Origin: an uncultured Veillonella sp.
Lineage (GTDB): Bacteria; Bacillota; Negativicutes; Veillonellales; Veillonellaceae
NCBI GenBank assembly: GCA_900757715.1
Contig: CAAEOZ010000237.1
Coordinates: 1 to 6,365 of the forward strand
DNA: 6,365 nucleotides
Direction of reading: 5' to 3'
Below are positions 6,338-6,365 of this stretch, piece by piece. Made by a program: the position numbers and the translations under genes. Under the pieces are notes generated by a model. It did no database searches, was not told where the DNA came from, and saw nothing but the letters and a program-made list of their open reading frames with translations. Within the stretch, counting starts at the first letter, position 1. Each line of letters begins with the position of its first letter.

Positions 6338-6365
6338 ATAAAAATTATTTCTATTTCATCATGCA

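Noticed and set aside
1..6365. Promoters, terminators, tRNA or rRNA genes, insertion sequences, CRISPR arrays or invertible promoter repeats
   Set aside because: Intergenic gaps are 19 bases or less, leaving no room for them between genes, and no convincing repeats or hairpins followed by T runs were found by eye.

Overview
The window holds seven protein-coding genes, all on the minus strand and packed end to end with gaps of at most 19 bases or small overlaps. It reads as the interior of one surface-polysaccharide (O-antigen or capsule) operon, transcribed from right to left. Several junctions lack a clear Shine-Dalgarno sequence and the left end is AT-rich. Together with my general impression of the protein sequences, this suggests a gut-type Bacteroidota (Bacteroides/Phocaeicola/Parabacteroides-like), but I cannot prove that from sequence alone.

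In transcription order: a glucose-1-phosphate cytidylyltransferase (rfbF, 6337-5564) and a CDP-glucose 4,6-dehydratase (rfbG, 5544-4444) together make CDP-4-keto-6-deoxy-D-glucose. A small RmlC-type cupin sugar epimerase (4444-4013) and an extended SDR 4-ketosugar reductase of the abequose/paratose synthase type (3999-3088) follow. The next gene (3101-1812) encodes an FAD-binding protein of the amine-oxidase / protoporphyrinogen-oxidase / UDP-galactopyranose-mutase superfamily. After it come a 14-TM Wzx-type flippase (1798-380) and the first 127 residues of a family-2 glycosyltransferase (383-1), which runs off the left edge.

The first four genes look like a complete nucleotide-sugar pathway. 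The gene normally expected for 3,6-dideoxyhexoses (rfbH/ddhC, a 3-dehydrase) is not here, and its usual place between dehydratase and reductase is taken by the epimerase. The inferred product is therefore a CDP-6-deoxyhexose rather than a 3,6-dideoxyhexose. The FAD protein overlaps the reductase gene, so it may be a CDP-sugar pyranose/furanose mutase that finishes the precursor; this is the most interesting hypothesis in the window. The flippase and glycosyltransferase belong to the assembly and export part of the locus.

Base composition falls from right to left: single 60-base lines counted by hand give about 52% GC in rfbF/rfbG, 48% in the reductase, 37% in the FAD gene and 27-28% in the flippase and glycosyltransferase. 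This fits a mosaic locus in which a conserved sugar-synthesis cassette is joined to serotype-specific genes. No RNA genes, insertion sequences, CRISPR arrays, clear promoter or terminator were seen, and no stretch over 300 bases is without a gene.
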